Source: Diplolepis rosae (Eukaryota; Arthropoda; Insecta; Hymenoptera; Diplolepididae). Taken from it: a DNA stretch of 64,000 nt. Made by a program: the position numbers and the translations under genes. Below the pieces are notes generated by a model. It had not been told where the DNA came from and did no database searches. It saw only the letters and a list, made by a program, of their open reading frames with translations. This document shows, piece by piece, positions 12,506 to 24,940 of this stretch. The stretch is from positions 2,273,001-2,337,000 of the forward strand of contig JAPYXD010000698.1 of assembly GCA_030998225.1 (NCBI GenBank), in the 5' to 3' direction. How positions within the stretch are numbered: position 1 is the first letter of the stretch; every line of letters begins with the position of its first letter.

Positions 12506-13007
12506 TCGTCCCGCAATGACCCTCATTCTGCGCCTGGGCACGTAATGTACTATTATTCTGTCTAAACGTTAATAGACCAGTTTTATTTTACGTGACAACC
12601 AACTTAATAGTACAAACTAATGCTTTAAGGCCATGGATCACATGGACCACGTAACGTTGGTTATTGCAACTAAATTATGTAAGTTTATTAAAAAATTGAT
12701 AACTAGAAAAGATTTTTTAGTACGAGACAGACTTTCATGACTGTCTGGTACCAAACATCCAGTAAATCGTTCAAAAAAGGCTTAATAGCCTAAATCAAGC
12801 TCTTTCAATTCCGCTACGCACCAAAGAATTTATTAGTAGATTCGGGTTTGAATTTAAGAAATCAATTTAAGTACACTTTTTGTGTACCATTTTCACTTAT
12901 AAATTTAATTTAACATGTCAAGTACTCGTTTTTTGTATTATATGATTAAGTACTATAGTTATTCCTAAAACTGTGAAATTAGCGCCACCCTTTTTTGTAT
13001 TTTCTAG

Positions 13008-13117
13008 ATTTTAATAAATATCACTGATGAGGACCTCGATCTGAGCCTAAGTCTGATTAAATCATCTTAATCATTTTTATACCCTAGAGCCAATTTTTTC
13101 CAACAACGTACCATTTT
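13008..13117 (+). mobile_element. Penelope-like retroelement end, copy 2 (diverged)
   Basis: ATATCACTGATGAGGACCTC, CTAAGTCTGATTAAATCAT and the shared flank CCCTAGAGCCAATTTTTTCC match the reverse complement of the 7776-7890 copy. The GAAA core is lost, so it is a dead copy. Confidence 0.4.
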
Positions 13118-13609
13118 ATTAATTATTATTTTTCAAATAACCTCATATAATGTAATTGCAATTACCGACGCCACGTGCTCCAGCTGATTGATAGCCTTAA
13201 ACTATTCTGAAAACACAAAAAATATAATACATGCAAATAATTATAATGATAAAATATATGAAACAGTAATTGAATTATAATGCAGAAATCAATTAAGAAA
13301 TAGAAGTAAAGTTAGATTCAGTAAATTATACATTACTTGTCAATCAAGAATTAATTGATAATAAATTAGTAACTTTCAGTGACAAATTATTATTCGAAAA
13401 CCATTAATTTCTACTTCAACATTGCAGATTCACAATAATATAATTTGTACTAAAAAATAATATGTTTTTTTGTTATAGAGTAATTAAGAGAAGCGACTAC
13501 TTCAGACAAACATTTTGTTTTTAAATTGGAATTAAACAGACATTTTTTAAACGTTCTCGACATCATTACAAAATGTTAAATCAAATCACTATAAAGTATG
13601 AATAAACTA

Positions 13610-13665
13610 ACTTACATAAACGTTTCGGTTACATATGGGGGCCCTCTTCAGTGCCATAAATTAAA
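13610..13665 (-). mobile_element. Penelope-like hammerhead-type motif, copy 3
   Basis: The - strand reads GGCACTGAAGAGGGCCCCC...AACCGAAACGTTTATG, i.e. CTGANGA followed by a stem and an intact CGAAACGT. No reverse transcriptase frame accompanies it. Confidence 0.35.
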
Positions 13666-14273
13666 AGATTAATTCAAGACATGTTATCAAACATGTCATT
13701 TATAATTATATTTTATTTTTACTTGGAGCCTCAGTATATGATCATCTTATGATTTTTTATTTATTTATTTATTATGAAAAAAATTTTGATGATAAATTCT
13801 GAAAACATATTAAGATAAACAGTAAACTTGTATTTTTGGAGAATAGAAAAACATTATTTGAACTGATAGAATTGTATTATTTTTTAGAAATCTAAAAGTG
13901 ACAGGTGATTAATCTTAACTGGAGATACGGCTATTTTCATTTGCACGGCAGATATGATAACCGCGAAAAATATAAATCACGAAGCTTAAAATCGATAGGA
14001 AGTGAATCTTTAAAAAAACCGTAACATCTTTTCCAATATAAAATATCTTTGAAGAATTACCAAAGGTCTCACTATATTAAAACCATTTTGAAAACGTTCC
14101 AGAAACCGTATCTGTGTCAGGTTCCAAAACTGTTGTAGAAACGTTTAAAAACGTCTTTGGGACATTTATATATAATATAAACACCGTTTCTGAAACGTTT
14201 TCGGAATATATTCTCAAGACGATTTAAATATCATATGTCCGCTGAGTTAATTACTTCATTAAGATCCCTGTTA

Positions 14274-14679
14274 CTCTCTAAATCAGTGACTATTCACTGA
14301 TGGCATCAGCTATGACTTTCACTGAGAATTGGTGAAATTCGACTGATGAATCAATGAAATAGATTGAACTCACTTATAGAATCAGTGACAGCTTCAGGTG
14401 GGAGTAATAAAACCGCAGCAATATATTTTAACAATCGACTAACTCGCTTATTTTAGGCTAAACAATACTAAAACGAAATTACGTAATTATTATTATTTTT
14501 AAGGGACGATAAATCAGTAAAGTGTAGATGAAAGTTTTGAATTCGCGAATTCAAAAGTTATGTTCACGTGACGCGTTCACTGATTCCTCAGTGAAATCAA
14601 AGTCCGGGCACTGATTCATCAGTTGGTATATTTTCACTGATATAATCAGTGACTATTTCACTGATTCAGGCTTAGAGAG
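14274..14679. mobile_element. CTCTCTAAATC-type TA-flanked element (family R), copy 2
   Basis: TA flanks at 14272 and 14680. Ends CTCTCTAAATCAGTGAC / GATTCAGGCTTAGAGAG. The interior holds many CACTGATT/AATCAGTG units in both orientations. Confidence 0.65.
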
Positions 14680-14904
14680 TAGAATTTTAGATAATATACC
14701 TTCTAGATATATTTTTTAAATATTCTCGCGAAAATTCTGGAGCATATTTTTATGAAGAATGTATTCAAGAATATTTTTTTTCTCAAGAACATTCTCCATT
14801 AAAATATTTAGTAGCGAATTAACTATAATTGAAAGGGAACAGATCCAGATAAGATTCTGGGGGGGATCTATCTTGAATACTTTGCGATTTCACGTCAGAA
14901 CCTA

Positions 14905-15087
14905 CACTGAGAAAAAAATGCTATTGAATCAAAAGCATTCTTTCCAAAAGCATGTATATCATGGATTCAAATCAATACGCTATAGAATTAGTAACATATT
15001 TATTGGTTCTTGTAGTTTTTATGAATTAATAATATATATGCTTTTGGAAAGAAATGCTATTTATTCAATAGCATTTTTTTCTCAGTG
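14905..15087. mobile_element. TA-flanked foldback MITE, ends CACTGAGAAAAAAATGCTAT (family U), copy 1
   Basis: 183 bp with inverted repeats over most of its length (AAAAGCATTCTTTCCAAAAG against its complement at 15040). A second copy lies at 57554. The 173-codon open frame over it is an artefact of the repeat. Confidence 0.75.
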
Positions 15088-15371
15088 TAATAAAGTTATC
15101 TTATTTAAGAAATGTGAGAATAGACTCGTGTCCTCCAGAATCTGTATTTGTTTGTTAAATATGGATAAATTTCGCATCAATATTATATTATCTCCTAACA
15201 CATATATTTTTTTTTCAAAATTTATGGCCATGGACCAACCAGTACAGATGACTAGATCAATAAAATCCGTTTCCTCCTAGATTTTTTGATAACAGTGAAT
15301 TTTTTTGCTAAACTTTAGGACATAATAAAGGACATATTAACGGATGGCTGTAGACTTTAATTAGTTTTTAA

Positions 15372-15705
15372 GGCCATGTATTACTTATTCGATTCCTACC
15401 TTACCAACACTTTTTTCTCGCCCATCCCATTTACACATTAATTGAGATATCGACTTAAAGCTTTGAGTAATTAAATATAAATCACTAAGGAACGTTTATT
15501 TGTTCCTGCATTTTTATAATCATGAAAAGAAAAATTTCCAACAATTTTTTTTTTTTATAATTTTGAACTTTTGGACCAGATAAACGTTCTTTACTACTTT
15601 TTAGCTAATTTCTTAAAGCTTTAACTCGAAATCTCATTTAATATAGAAACGGGAAGGGGGAAAAAAGTGTCGGTAAAGTAGGGATCGGATAAATAATACA
15701 TGGCT
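15372..15705. mobile_element. TTAA-flanked foldback, ends GGCCATGTATTACTTATTCG (family M), copy 1
   Basis: TTAA at 15368-15371 and 15706-15709. The arms repeat TACCTTACC.ACACTTTTTT as complements. Length 334 bp. Its right TTAA also serves as the left TTAA of the next element. Confidence 0.6.
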
Positions 15706-15709
15706 TTAA

Positions 15710-16265
15710 GGGCATAAGATACTTATAAAATTAGCAAATTGAATTGATTTTAGATTTTTACATGTTTGTATCCAAAGTACATAAAATGTTCAGTTCAAAA
15801 TTTGGGAAATGGCATAAAAGATAAAAACGGACGTAAATAGACTACTTTTAGTTTCAAAATCAAAAGTAGACTAACTACGTTCGTTTTTATCTTCTCTACC
15901 ATTTCCCAAATTTTGAAAACAAAATTTCATGCATTTTGGACACAAACATGCGTAGAATCTAGACCAAATTTTATTGATTTTAGGTTTCTACATGTTTATG
16001 TCAAAAGTACATAAAATTTTGTTTTAAAAATTTTGAAAATGGTAGAAAAGTTGAAAATGGACATAGATAGACTACATTTAGTATCAAAAATGAAAAAAAA
16101 AACAATTTTACAAAATATTTTGGTAATTTTTTATTATTATTAAAGCTAAAAGTAGTCTATCTAGTTCCGTTTTCATTATCTCTACCATTTCCCAAATTTT
16201 ATATATTTTGGAAACAAACACGTAGAAACCTAAATTCAATAAAATTTACTAAATTCCTAAGCCCC
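15710..16265. mobile_element. TTAA-flanked foldback (family L), copy 1
   Basis: It starts GGGCATAAGATACTTATAA and contains repeated inverted blocks around TACATGTTTGT, AAATGGTAGAGAAG and GACGTAGATAGACTAC. Confidence 0.5.
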
Positions 16266-16467
16266 TAACAATTAAAAAAATTGGAGTGTCGGTAAAACAT
16301 GAATTATTTATTTTGACCGTTTAAACCTCATTGATGTTTACATCCATCCGCTAATATGTCCTTTATTGTGTCCTAAAGTTTCACCTAAAAAAATACATTA
16401 TTGTGGAAAAATCTTGGAGAAAACTGATTTTATGGATTTAGTCAGCTGTACTGGTTGATCCATGGTC

Positions 16468-17337
16468 CGATAATAGTAGATTCCTGAAATAGCGACAGTG
16501 GATATCGACAGTACTGTTTTTTAATCACAGCTTGCTATAATGTCGACTGAGAATTGTGAAAGGAAAGAGACGCTCGTGATTTTGGAATATGCCGCTTTTA
16601 CCCCTCAAAGGCGCTGCTAGTCAATCGAGCAGGTCGTCTGACAGGGTACGCACTTTATCCACTTTTAATTAAAACCATTCTTCACAGTAGACAATGTTGA
16701 TATTGCATGGCTAAAGTGCATGGATCTTTAGGGCAGTTATAAACTTTGTGAGTTTCGAAACTAGCCTTAGTCGTGGACTTTTCCGATATTAGATCGTTGT
16801 TATAAATTTCGTTCCAGTGACACCCAACTTTTGCGTCGTAGCCCTAAAAAAGTGTTTTCTGCAGATAAATAATCTCTAAACCACATCCCTTACTTTTAGT
16901 ATCAAAGTTTTTGAATCAGTCTGAAAATTCTTACCTGAATTATCATTATTTTCTTTATTAATATCATATAAAAATTAAATTATTTATAATATCAATGTTA
17001 TTTTCATTCTTTTATTTATTCAATTTATTATAGGAAATGAGTATATGAAAGAAATTAATTTTTCGTTTCATCTTTCTTTATTATTTCATTTGCTTTATGG
17101 GACACCAAATAAATGTTGCAAAACTCGTTGTTGCAAGTATCTTCTGAAGGCCAAATCGAATACATATTATTCTGAGAATCTTAGGAATAATACGTAATGT
17201 CTAAGTAAATTTAGATTTTTCAAGTCGGTATGGACATAAACTGAGAGAAGAAAGTGTCATGAGAATGTAAAAATATTTCAATACATGCACATACCCAGAT
17301 TATGCTTTAGAGATAGTCAAAAATATTACTTATTTAA
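16468..17337. other. non-coding stretch
   Basis: The part 16480-16860 is less AT-rich than its surroundings but has no open frame or motif I recognise; the remainder is AT-rich. Confidence 0.3.
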
Positions 17338-17664
17338 GGGCATGTGATACTTGAGAAAAGTAACAAGTTCATGTGAACAACTTAGTTTAGTTTCTGAATG
17401 TTTACGTCCAAAATACATTAAATTTTGTTTTCAAAATTTAGGAAATGGCAGAGAAGGTGAAAATGGACGTAGATAAACTACTTTTAGTTTCGAAAATGAA
17501 AAAAAGTTCAATTTTAGGTAAATATATGGGAATTTTTTTTTATCATCAAAACCAAATGTAGTCGATCTACGTCCATTTTTATCTTCTCTAAAATTTCCCA
17601 AATTTTGAAAACAAAATTTTATGAATTATGGCAAATTTGCTAATTTTATAAGTATCACATGCCC
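17338..17664. mobile_element. TTAA-flanked foldback (family L), copy 2
   Basis: GGGCATGTGATACTT after TTAA (17334-17337) and AAGTATCACATGCCC before TTAA (17665-17668) are perfect complements. Arms of about 140 bases contain the GACGTAGAT block. It is followed at once by a family E half element (17669-17910). Confidence 0.75.
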
Positions 17665-18402
17665 TTAAGGTTATGGATCAACCACTAACAGCTGATTAAA
17701 TCAATAAATTAAGTTTCTTCAAGATTTTTCCACAATAATGAATTTTTTTAGCTTAAACTTTAGTACATAATAAAGGACATATTAGCGGATGCCTGAGGAA
17801 TTTAATTAGTTTTAGCAATTAAAAAAAATTTTAGTGTCGGTATTATTGTATATTTGTATATCCTAAAGTTTCAGCCTAAAAAATGCGTTATTGTGGAATT
17901 TTCTAAAATTGCAAGGTGAAGAAATACATAAAACACGATCAGAGAAGCATATTTTGTACTGAGCTAAAAGCATGTGAATGCTTTGCTAACTAAACGATTT
18001 GTTTAAATCAATAACATTCATTTCTGAGTGATATTATTTTCAAAAAGTAATCGATCATGTATCACGTAATGCACGTGTCAATTGTTTAAATAGAGATAAG
18101 GATAAATTATTATAAAGTTAAAAATAAGATACCTATTTAAATTTAAAAAATCGAATTAAGTCATATATTAAAAATTCCGGATATACAACAATATCCAATA
18201 CAAATATTAGTATAAAACCTCTTTATCACTAAAAAAAATTGTACTAAGTTCGAGCAAATTGTTTATTTAACGGAATTTAGAAGATTCAAGTAAATATTTT
18301 TCAAAATAGAAGAAATCAATTTTTTTTAAAAACTAAATTTTGCTATTTCAAGACAAAAGTTTGGTTTCCAGCAAATATAAGCATGCGTTTTACGCTTCCG
18401 TA

Positions 18403-18638
18403 ACACATTGTTGATATATTTTGTATTAATTAAAATATTTGGTTATATCAACAAAAACATTTGTATATTCTAACACAAATTGAACGAATTAATTATTCGG
18501 TAAAATTAATAAAAAATGTACACACATTGTTGATATATTTTGTATTAATTAAAATATTTGGTTATATCAACAAAAACATTTGTATATTCTAACACAAATT
18601 GAACGAATTAATTATTCGGTAAAATTAATAAAAAATGT
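18403..18638. repeat. perfect tandem duplication, 119-bp period
   Basis: The sequence from ACACATTGTTGATATATTTT to AATAAAAAATGT occurs twice head to tail with no difference over about 117 bases. This points to a very recent duplication or an assembly artefact. Confidence 0.9.
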
Positions 18639-19089
18639 GAACCGTATCAAAAAAAGAGTCTTTGGTTCATTCAATCAAATTTTGGTTTAACCATCCAAAA
18701 ATTTATTTTTTTGCAAACGCATAAAATTAAGTGATCATATATGATAATTGAATTTTTTAATTACATATGTCAAATTCGGTGAGATAGGAATATTGTACAG
18801 ACTGATTTATTTCGATACAATGAAAGGAAAATATTGAACTTCAGAACTGGAATCTATAAATGGTCAAACTTTCTAATTTTGGAAGTAACGGCAAATTTGG
18901 TGCCTAGTAAAAAAAGACCAATCGTAAATCTCGTTTTGCAGCAAACGCAAACTGACCTGTAGCAATCTAAAAGAAGAAATCGAATGCTCTGATGTTCTAT
19001 TTCTTTGAATCAGTATTACCAGATTGACACAGAGTGCACAATTTACATATTCAATTTTTTGATGTTTAATTTGATTGATTATTTTGAGA

Positions 19090-20610
19090 CATTTAGGCGA
19101 AATAGGCAACTGCCTAGGGCGGCAAAATTTAGGGGGCAGCAGATTTGGGTGAAATTCTCATTTTTATAATGAGAAATCGATAGAAAAGAATATAAAATGT
19201 CCATCACTTATTTTAAATTTAAATAAATGAATAAAAATAAATTAAAAAATAGTGTGTAATTGATTATATTTTTCCAAATGTGCAATGACTTATTACATTC
19301 TCATCATGGATGAGAAGGTATTGGTTTTATGTGAAAAATGACTTTCGAAATTTTCATCAAATCTTTACGTTTTGAGACTCCCTGAGTCAGAAAAAATGGT
19401 TTTTACGAAAGTGTCTGTCTGTCTGTCTGTCTGTAGGTCGTGTGCGGCATAACTCTCGATAGAATTATCAGATTGAATTGAGCTTTGGTACACTTTATCG
19501 GAGCCGAAAAAGTAAGGACAAGTTCGTTAACCAGCCACATCCAATCAAAATTGAGGGATTGAGCACTACTTTTGTGTTTTTGAAAATAATTTTTTGAAAA
19601 AATCAAAAATTTTAATACTGGTTTTAGATAGTGCTCATAAATCTCTAAAAATTATCCTGATAACATTTTTTGATTAAATCAAAATTAGAAATGTTACAGC
19701 ATATTCAAATTCGAAAAAAGTTAATATCAAAATTCCATTTTCCAGTTAAATTATACGAGATACGAAAAAACGTTATGATACAATATTATTGAATAAATAA
19801 AGACCTACAAATTTGAATTGTAACATTTTTTCATAAGATGCATATTTTTCTTTTTAATTAAAAAAAAAACTATTGAAAATCCAAAATTCAATTTTTTAAC
19901 AATAATATGTAAAATAAGAAAAAAACGTAAGAATACAAAGTTGTTAGTTTCAAAAAGATCTACAAGTTTTGTCTCACACAGTTTCTGATAAAACATATAT
20001 TTTTCGTTTCAATTCCAAAAAATACGATTAAAATTCAAAAATTCCATTTTTTAGACAAAATATGTGAGATACAAAAAAAACTTTTAGATGAAAAATTGTT
20101 TGGCTAAATAAGGTCTACACATTCTTATCGAGAAATTTCTCGACAGGATATATATTTTAATTTTTTGATTTTTAATATTGAAAAAATTCGATTTTTTTCA
20201 CCAAAATATGTGAGATACGAAATAAGCGTTGTTCTGCAAAATCGTTTCCTTAAATAAAGTCTACGATTGTTTTTCCTTTTTGAGATATTTGGAAGAAAAT
20301 AAATTTATCAATAATCATGTAATTTATTAAAAAGTTACAAAAATGCATACAGAAAATCGAGCGCGAAGCGCGAGTGTCATGATTAGAATGTGTTCCTTAA
20401 GGCCGATAGAGCCTTAAGTAAATTGAATTTCCTGTTTCACTTAAAATGAAAAAGAAACTTAGTGAATTTGAGAAAAAGTCTAATTTACATCATCTTTAAT
20501 ATCATTAAATTGGTTTGAGCTTCAGTATTAAATTATAAGAAATAAACTTAAACGTATGCGTAATCATATTTATTCTGACTAGGGCGACAGATTTTTTTAA
20601 GCCAGCCCTG
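19090..20610 (-). mobile_element. hAT-like non-autonomous element (family P) interrupted by K
   Basis: On the - strand it starts CAGGGCTGGCTTAAAAAAAT (20610 leftwards) and resumes at 19290 with CATTGCACATTTGGAAAAA, ending near 19090. The intact relative at 22211-22414 shows these two parts are contiguous without K. Confidence 0.6.
19293..20583 (-). mobile_element. dispersed repeat K, copy 2 (reverse)
   Basis: It carries the same tail (TATTGGTTTTATGTGAAAAA), (GTCT)n tract (19412-19434), about 150-bp units and GC-rich GAGCGCGAAGCGCGAG block as other copies. At 20250-20253 it has a single TTAA where copy 4 carries a complete family N element; it also keeps the uninterrupted GGTTAACGAAC site near 19528 where copy 3 carries a hAT element. 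Confidence 0.65.
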
Positions 20611-20612
20611 TT

Positions 20613-21401
20613 TCGGCACATGTACATTCTTTTTTTGACTCACAGTAATCAATTTGTGATAATTAATTACTCTACTAATTTAAAAATTCATGCATTTGAG
20701 CTTTTGATTATTAGGTTTTTAAAAAATACTCTTGGTACTTTATTATAGTTTTTTAAACAACTTATGGAACTGAAGAAGACCACCACTTATGGCTAAAACG
20801 CTTGCGCTTCCTAATTATCATGTTTTTATTACCTAAAAATCGAAAAATACTGACCCTATCTCAAATCAATTATCGCAAATAAATTTTTAAGACATATTTA
20901 CATTAATTTTATATTCATTCGTTCAGCCCAATGATCAATTAAATTACCATTAAAATGATTTCTGTGTCTGATGTCTGTAAGCGTTATACGCGTGATATTT
21001 TTATTCATAGGTGATAATCATAAAGAAAGTTTTTTCGCTAAGAGTCAGAGCGTCCATTCGGAGAATGGGAAGTGCTATCCAATGAAGTGTTGTCTTACGT
21101 TATTCTAGCTTTAGGAGTGCCCAATACGAACCTCTATACCCACTTTTAAAAGTATTTCTCTTCGATTTTGAATCTCTCTTTCTCTATCCTCATTACTGAA
21201 AATCTTTTCATCTTTATTTCTCTTTCTCTTGCTCAATTACGTTTTACATATTTGGATTCCTGTTCAGAAGCTCACTATTAATTCTATGATAACACCTGCT
21301 AGATTTACAGTAACAGGGCCTAAATTTATACACGGAGAAAAATAGTTCGAGAAACTTTAATCGACTTTAAGCAAAGTTGGGACATATGGACCAAATGTTA
21401 A
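20613..21401. other. non-coding stretch
   Basis: AT-rich. The end TACACGGAGAAAAATAGTTC at 21330 resembles the left end of a CACGGAGAAA element, but no partner is found nearby. Confidence 0.3.
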
Positions 21402-22109
21402 GGGGGCATACTCAGTCAGGAAGGCAAAAAAATAGAATTTTTTTCAAATTTGTTAAAAAAAAATTAATGAATATATTGATTAAAAAACTTTTGCATGTCA
21501 TAAACTAACATTCGAAGAATATATTGGTATTTTTCCATTATAAACAAAAAATAATTATAATAGTAGTGTATATTTTACAAAACTCTTGAGAAAAAAGTGT
21601 CTATCTCGTGGACATGATATCTCGAGACAGGATCATTTGAAATAGAAAAACCAAAAAGATTACGTTAGTAGATAACTTCGTCTAGTACTTGGACGAAGGA
21701 TTTTGAAAAAAATTGAATTTTTGGAGAACTTTTTAAATGAAAATCATGATTTTTGGTCCAAAAAATCGACCATTTTATTTTTTAAAACGAGTTATAATTA
21801 TTTTTCCAAAAAGTCCTTCGTTCAAGGACAAGTTAAATATGTATTAAATAATTCTGGAAAATTTCAAACGGATCGGTGTATTAGTTTTAGAGAAATCGTG
21901 TCCACCGACTCCGAAAATGTAGTTTTTGAAGTTTAAAGTTTTCAATAAGAATAAAACCTTGATAATTTTTTTTTTCAAAACGCTCTAGCTCTATCAATTT
22001 TGCTCCAATCGTCCTGAAATTTTGAGACAACATTTACAAGATGTTCTTCTTTAATATATAAAATTATTTAAAAAATTCATTTTTAAAAATTTCATACTGA
22101 GTATGCCCC
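21402..22109. mobile_element. TTAA-type element, ends GGGGGCATACTCAGT (family C)
   Basis: GGGGGCATACTCAGT at the left and ACTGAGTATGCCCC at the right form the inverted repeat. The left side has TTAA; the right has CCCCTTTGAA, so the right duplicate is mutated. The 77-codon frame inside matches no known family. Confidence 0.6.
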
Positions 22110-22210
22110 TTTGAAGAATGCTTCATAGTTCGTTTAACTCCAAAAATGTTGATAATATTACATTAATAAATAATGTTAATAATTCATTAACAAATTATTA
22201 CAATATTATT

Positions 22211-22414
22211 CAGGGCCGGCTTAAGAAAATTTGCGCTCCTTCAACCATTGCACATTTGGAAAAATATAATCAATTACACGCTCTTTTTAAATTTAAAATA
22301 AGAGATGGATATTTTATATTTTTTCCATCGATTTCTCGGTTAAAAATGAAAATTTCATCAGGAATTTGCCGCTAGGCGGTCGCCTGTTTCGACTATATGG
22401 TAGAGCTAGCCCGG
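22211..22414 (+). mobile_element. hAT-type MITE (family P) with perfect 8-bp target duplication
   Basis: Ends CAGGGCCGGCT / AGCTAGCCCGG are imperfect inverted repeats of hAT style. ATATTATT occurs immediately on both sides (22203-22210 and 22415-22422). Only 204 bp, no coding capacity. Confidence 0.85.
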
Positions 22415-22559
22415 ATATTATTAAATAATCTCCAACTTGTCCATTTGTCCCGACTTTGCTCAAAAGTTGAGTTTATATTTTTTTTTCCAAGTAATGGATT
22501 CCATTAACAAGTTTTTAGGTCGCTTTTTTAAAAAGGCATTATTTTGGTTTGAATTAAAA

Positions 22560-22792
22560 TTTTTCGAAGTAAAAATCCTTTATTCTTTTTTGTGAAAATT
22601 CGGTGAAAAATTTCACATTTAATTGCAATTGCCAATAACTCTTCCAGTTTTATTTTCTCTAAAAATCGTTCTTCATTGTCTTTTATTATTTTTACCAAAT
22701 AGCAAGAAAAATATTTGGTAAATTAAAAAACTTTATCTTACAGAAATAAATAATATATATATTTTAGTCACGTGGTCCGGTTGATCCATGGC
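22560..22792. mobile_element. family E fragment (right half)
   Basis: It ends AGTCACGTGGTCCGGTTGATC-CATGGCC, as in the element at 2605-3208, and shares the TTTGGTAAATTAAAAA block. There is no left end or TTAA. Confidence 0.5.
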
Positions 22793-24032
22793 CATGAGCC
22801 ATGAAAAAATGTTATTGGTTAAATTTAAAAACGCTTGTCACTGGATTCTGTACATAAAAAAAATATAAAAAAAATTACTCATGATTTCAATAATATGGAC
22901 AATTTTTAAAATGAATTTTCCTAATATCTTAAAACTGTAAATATTAAGAATATCTTAAAAATTAGTTAAAGACCGAAGTTATAAAAAAACTGCGAAAAAA
23001 TAAAAGTAGTGCAAAGTATACAATCATCAAAAAAATAAAGACATTAAGAATCTGTAATGAGTATATTTTAATGAAATTCTATGGAAAGCACATGTTAATT
23101 AATTTGATAACATTTATTTTCTGAGTACGAAAGTCATGTGTTTAACCTGTCAATGACTCCCTTCGTTATCCTAAATCTTATAGTATAGCTGAATAGCTTA
23201 GAGGACTGCAGGTACCGTTCATCAGCCTTAATAACTTCAAGAAGAGGAAAGTGGCTCTAGTATTTGGTCCATGTACCGTCCTCTCATTTGAACGGTCCCG
23301 TTTTATTTCTCTCCCACTTTTAAAGGCCTAAACTCAAGGAAAGAATACTTAAGACATTTTTCTTTAACAGTTTTATTGAAAATGAATGTCCGTGCTTTCT
23401 AAATTTAAATATTGTACATTCAAATATGCCCTACATTTATTTTTCGAACCGAGTGCTTTCGGAAAAGTAGTATAAATAAATGACCTAACAAAGTATTTAA
23501 AACAATAAAAACATTAAACTTCTAATTTTTAAATTTCAGTATAGAAAGAAAGTAGTTCATGTTGCTTGTTACCATAACACAGAATGTAATGATCAACCAC
23601 AGCGTTATAAAAGTATTTTTTAAGTCTTATCATAAAATAAAAGATGCGTTTATGGTCTCGTAAAAGAAACACCTAAACGTCATCAAATTTACTGTCAATA
23701 GATTTTATGGCGCAAAAGTAGTTTTATATTCAATTCATTGACGAATAATAGAATTTTATTATTTAAATATTATGTATTTCTAAATTCATACTTTAACACA
23801 TATTCGAGGAATTGCAGCTAGAAAACTGACCTTAGTCCCAGTAAGAGCTTAATGATAAAATGATTCATAGGAATTATACACTTGGATAATTTCAACAATC
23901 GAGAGTTATAATCTACTGTTCCTGTTTCGAATAACGTGGATTTTTTGGCAACAATGTTGTTCATAAAACGTGTTTATTAGTAGCTTTACAATCCCGCTTC
24001 GTGCGCTTCTCACGTACATATAAAGAAAACTA
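22793..24032. other. non-coding stretch
   Basis: No gene, RNA or clear repeat is recognised. Confidence 0.3.
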
Positions 24033-24402
24033 CACTCAGAAAAAAGTTTCATTTAAATTCAAGAAATCGTTTTTTTAACTTCATTTCTTAAATTCGAAGT
24101 AAAAACACCTTTAGGACAAATATAAATTTATTTGATTTTAAAAAATCATTTTTTTGATTCAAATACAGTATTGACAAAAAGTTAAGAAATAATTGATTTA
24201 ATTCTATTACCTTGAACAAAGACAACTTTTTCTTCAAATTAAGGAAAATATTTCTGTGAATTAATTCCTTTAATTCAAAGGGAAAAAAACAATCAAGAAA
24301 TGTCTTCAAATCAAAGAAACTTTTTTTTTATCGCATGACAATGCACAAATTTGTTTAATTCAGAGAAATTTGTTTTGAATCAAAGAAACTTTTTTTTGTC
24401 TG
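24033..24402. mobile_element. TA-flanked element, ends CACTCAGAAAAAAGTTTC
   Basis: The left end lies next to TA at 24031 and the right end (AGAAACTTTTTTTTGTCTG) next to TA at 24403. The interior matches 1314-1699 (TTCAAGAAATCGTTTTTTTAACTTCATTTCTT-like content). Confidence 0.55.
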
Positions 24403-24940
24403 TACACACTTTCAAATCAATAAAAATAATTGAATAAGTATTTAATTGAAATAAAATATTTGATGATTAAATGGAATAGATTTATAGCAAGTTAATGTTC
24501 AAAGTTTTTGGAATGTTAATGAGTAACATAAACCCCATGAATTTACGTTCATATAAAGTAATAACATACTAAATGGTGTTGAACATGAAAAATCACAGGA
24601 TCGTGCTATATATTTAGCATCAATTTATTCGTAGATTTTCCCATGCTAAGATGATTAGCAAAAATATGGATTCCCCGCTACTCCAATAACTTTTTCTATT
24701 TTTGTTGCTTGTTACAAGTATCAAGTTTTAAGTGAAATTAGCGTTTTATTAGTAAAATTAACACACTATGTTATTTATATGCACTTTAAAAAGAATAAAA
24801 ACGTATTAATTCAACTTGTGGTCGCGTGCTTGCATGAAGTGTTGACATACAATTCCAGCATAATACTTGCAAAGCATGTTATTTATTTTTAGCACTTTAT
24901 TCAACAGAATGTCGATGATCTCGTTTTAACGATAAAGTGA

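Larger units (their letters stand above)
12506..14273. other. non-coding stretch with repeat fragments
   Basis: It contains one family E left end (TTAAGGCCATGGATCA at 12625), two Penelope-like fragments listed separately, and a run of (G)AAACGTTT-type phrases at 14050-14230. No gene is recognised. Confidence 0.35.
15226..16467. mobile_element. family E element split by nested M and L elements
   Basis: The left part (15226-15367) starts GGCCATGGACCAACCAGTAC and the right part (about 16300-16467) ends with its complement. The parts share ACATAATAAAGGACATATTA in inverted orientation. Two other elements sit between them. The same three-part arrangement appears in desaturase intron 1. Confidence 0.6.

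Noticed and set aside
14759..15280. A 173-codon open frame on the + strand, the longest outside the two genes
   Set aside because: It runs across a family U foldback MITE and a family E end; the reading frame is explained by the repeats and has biased, low-complexity composition.
21703..21936. 77-codon frame inside family C as a transposase remnant
   Set aside because: No DDE-type spacing or other transposase feature; composition is Lys/Phe/Asn-rich as expected from AT-rich DNA.
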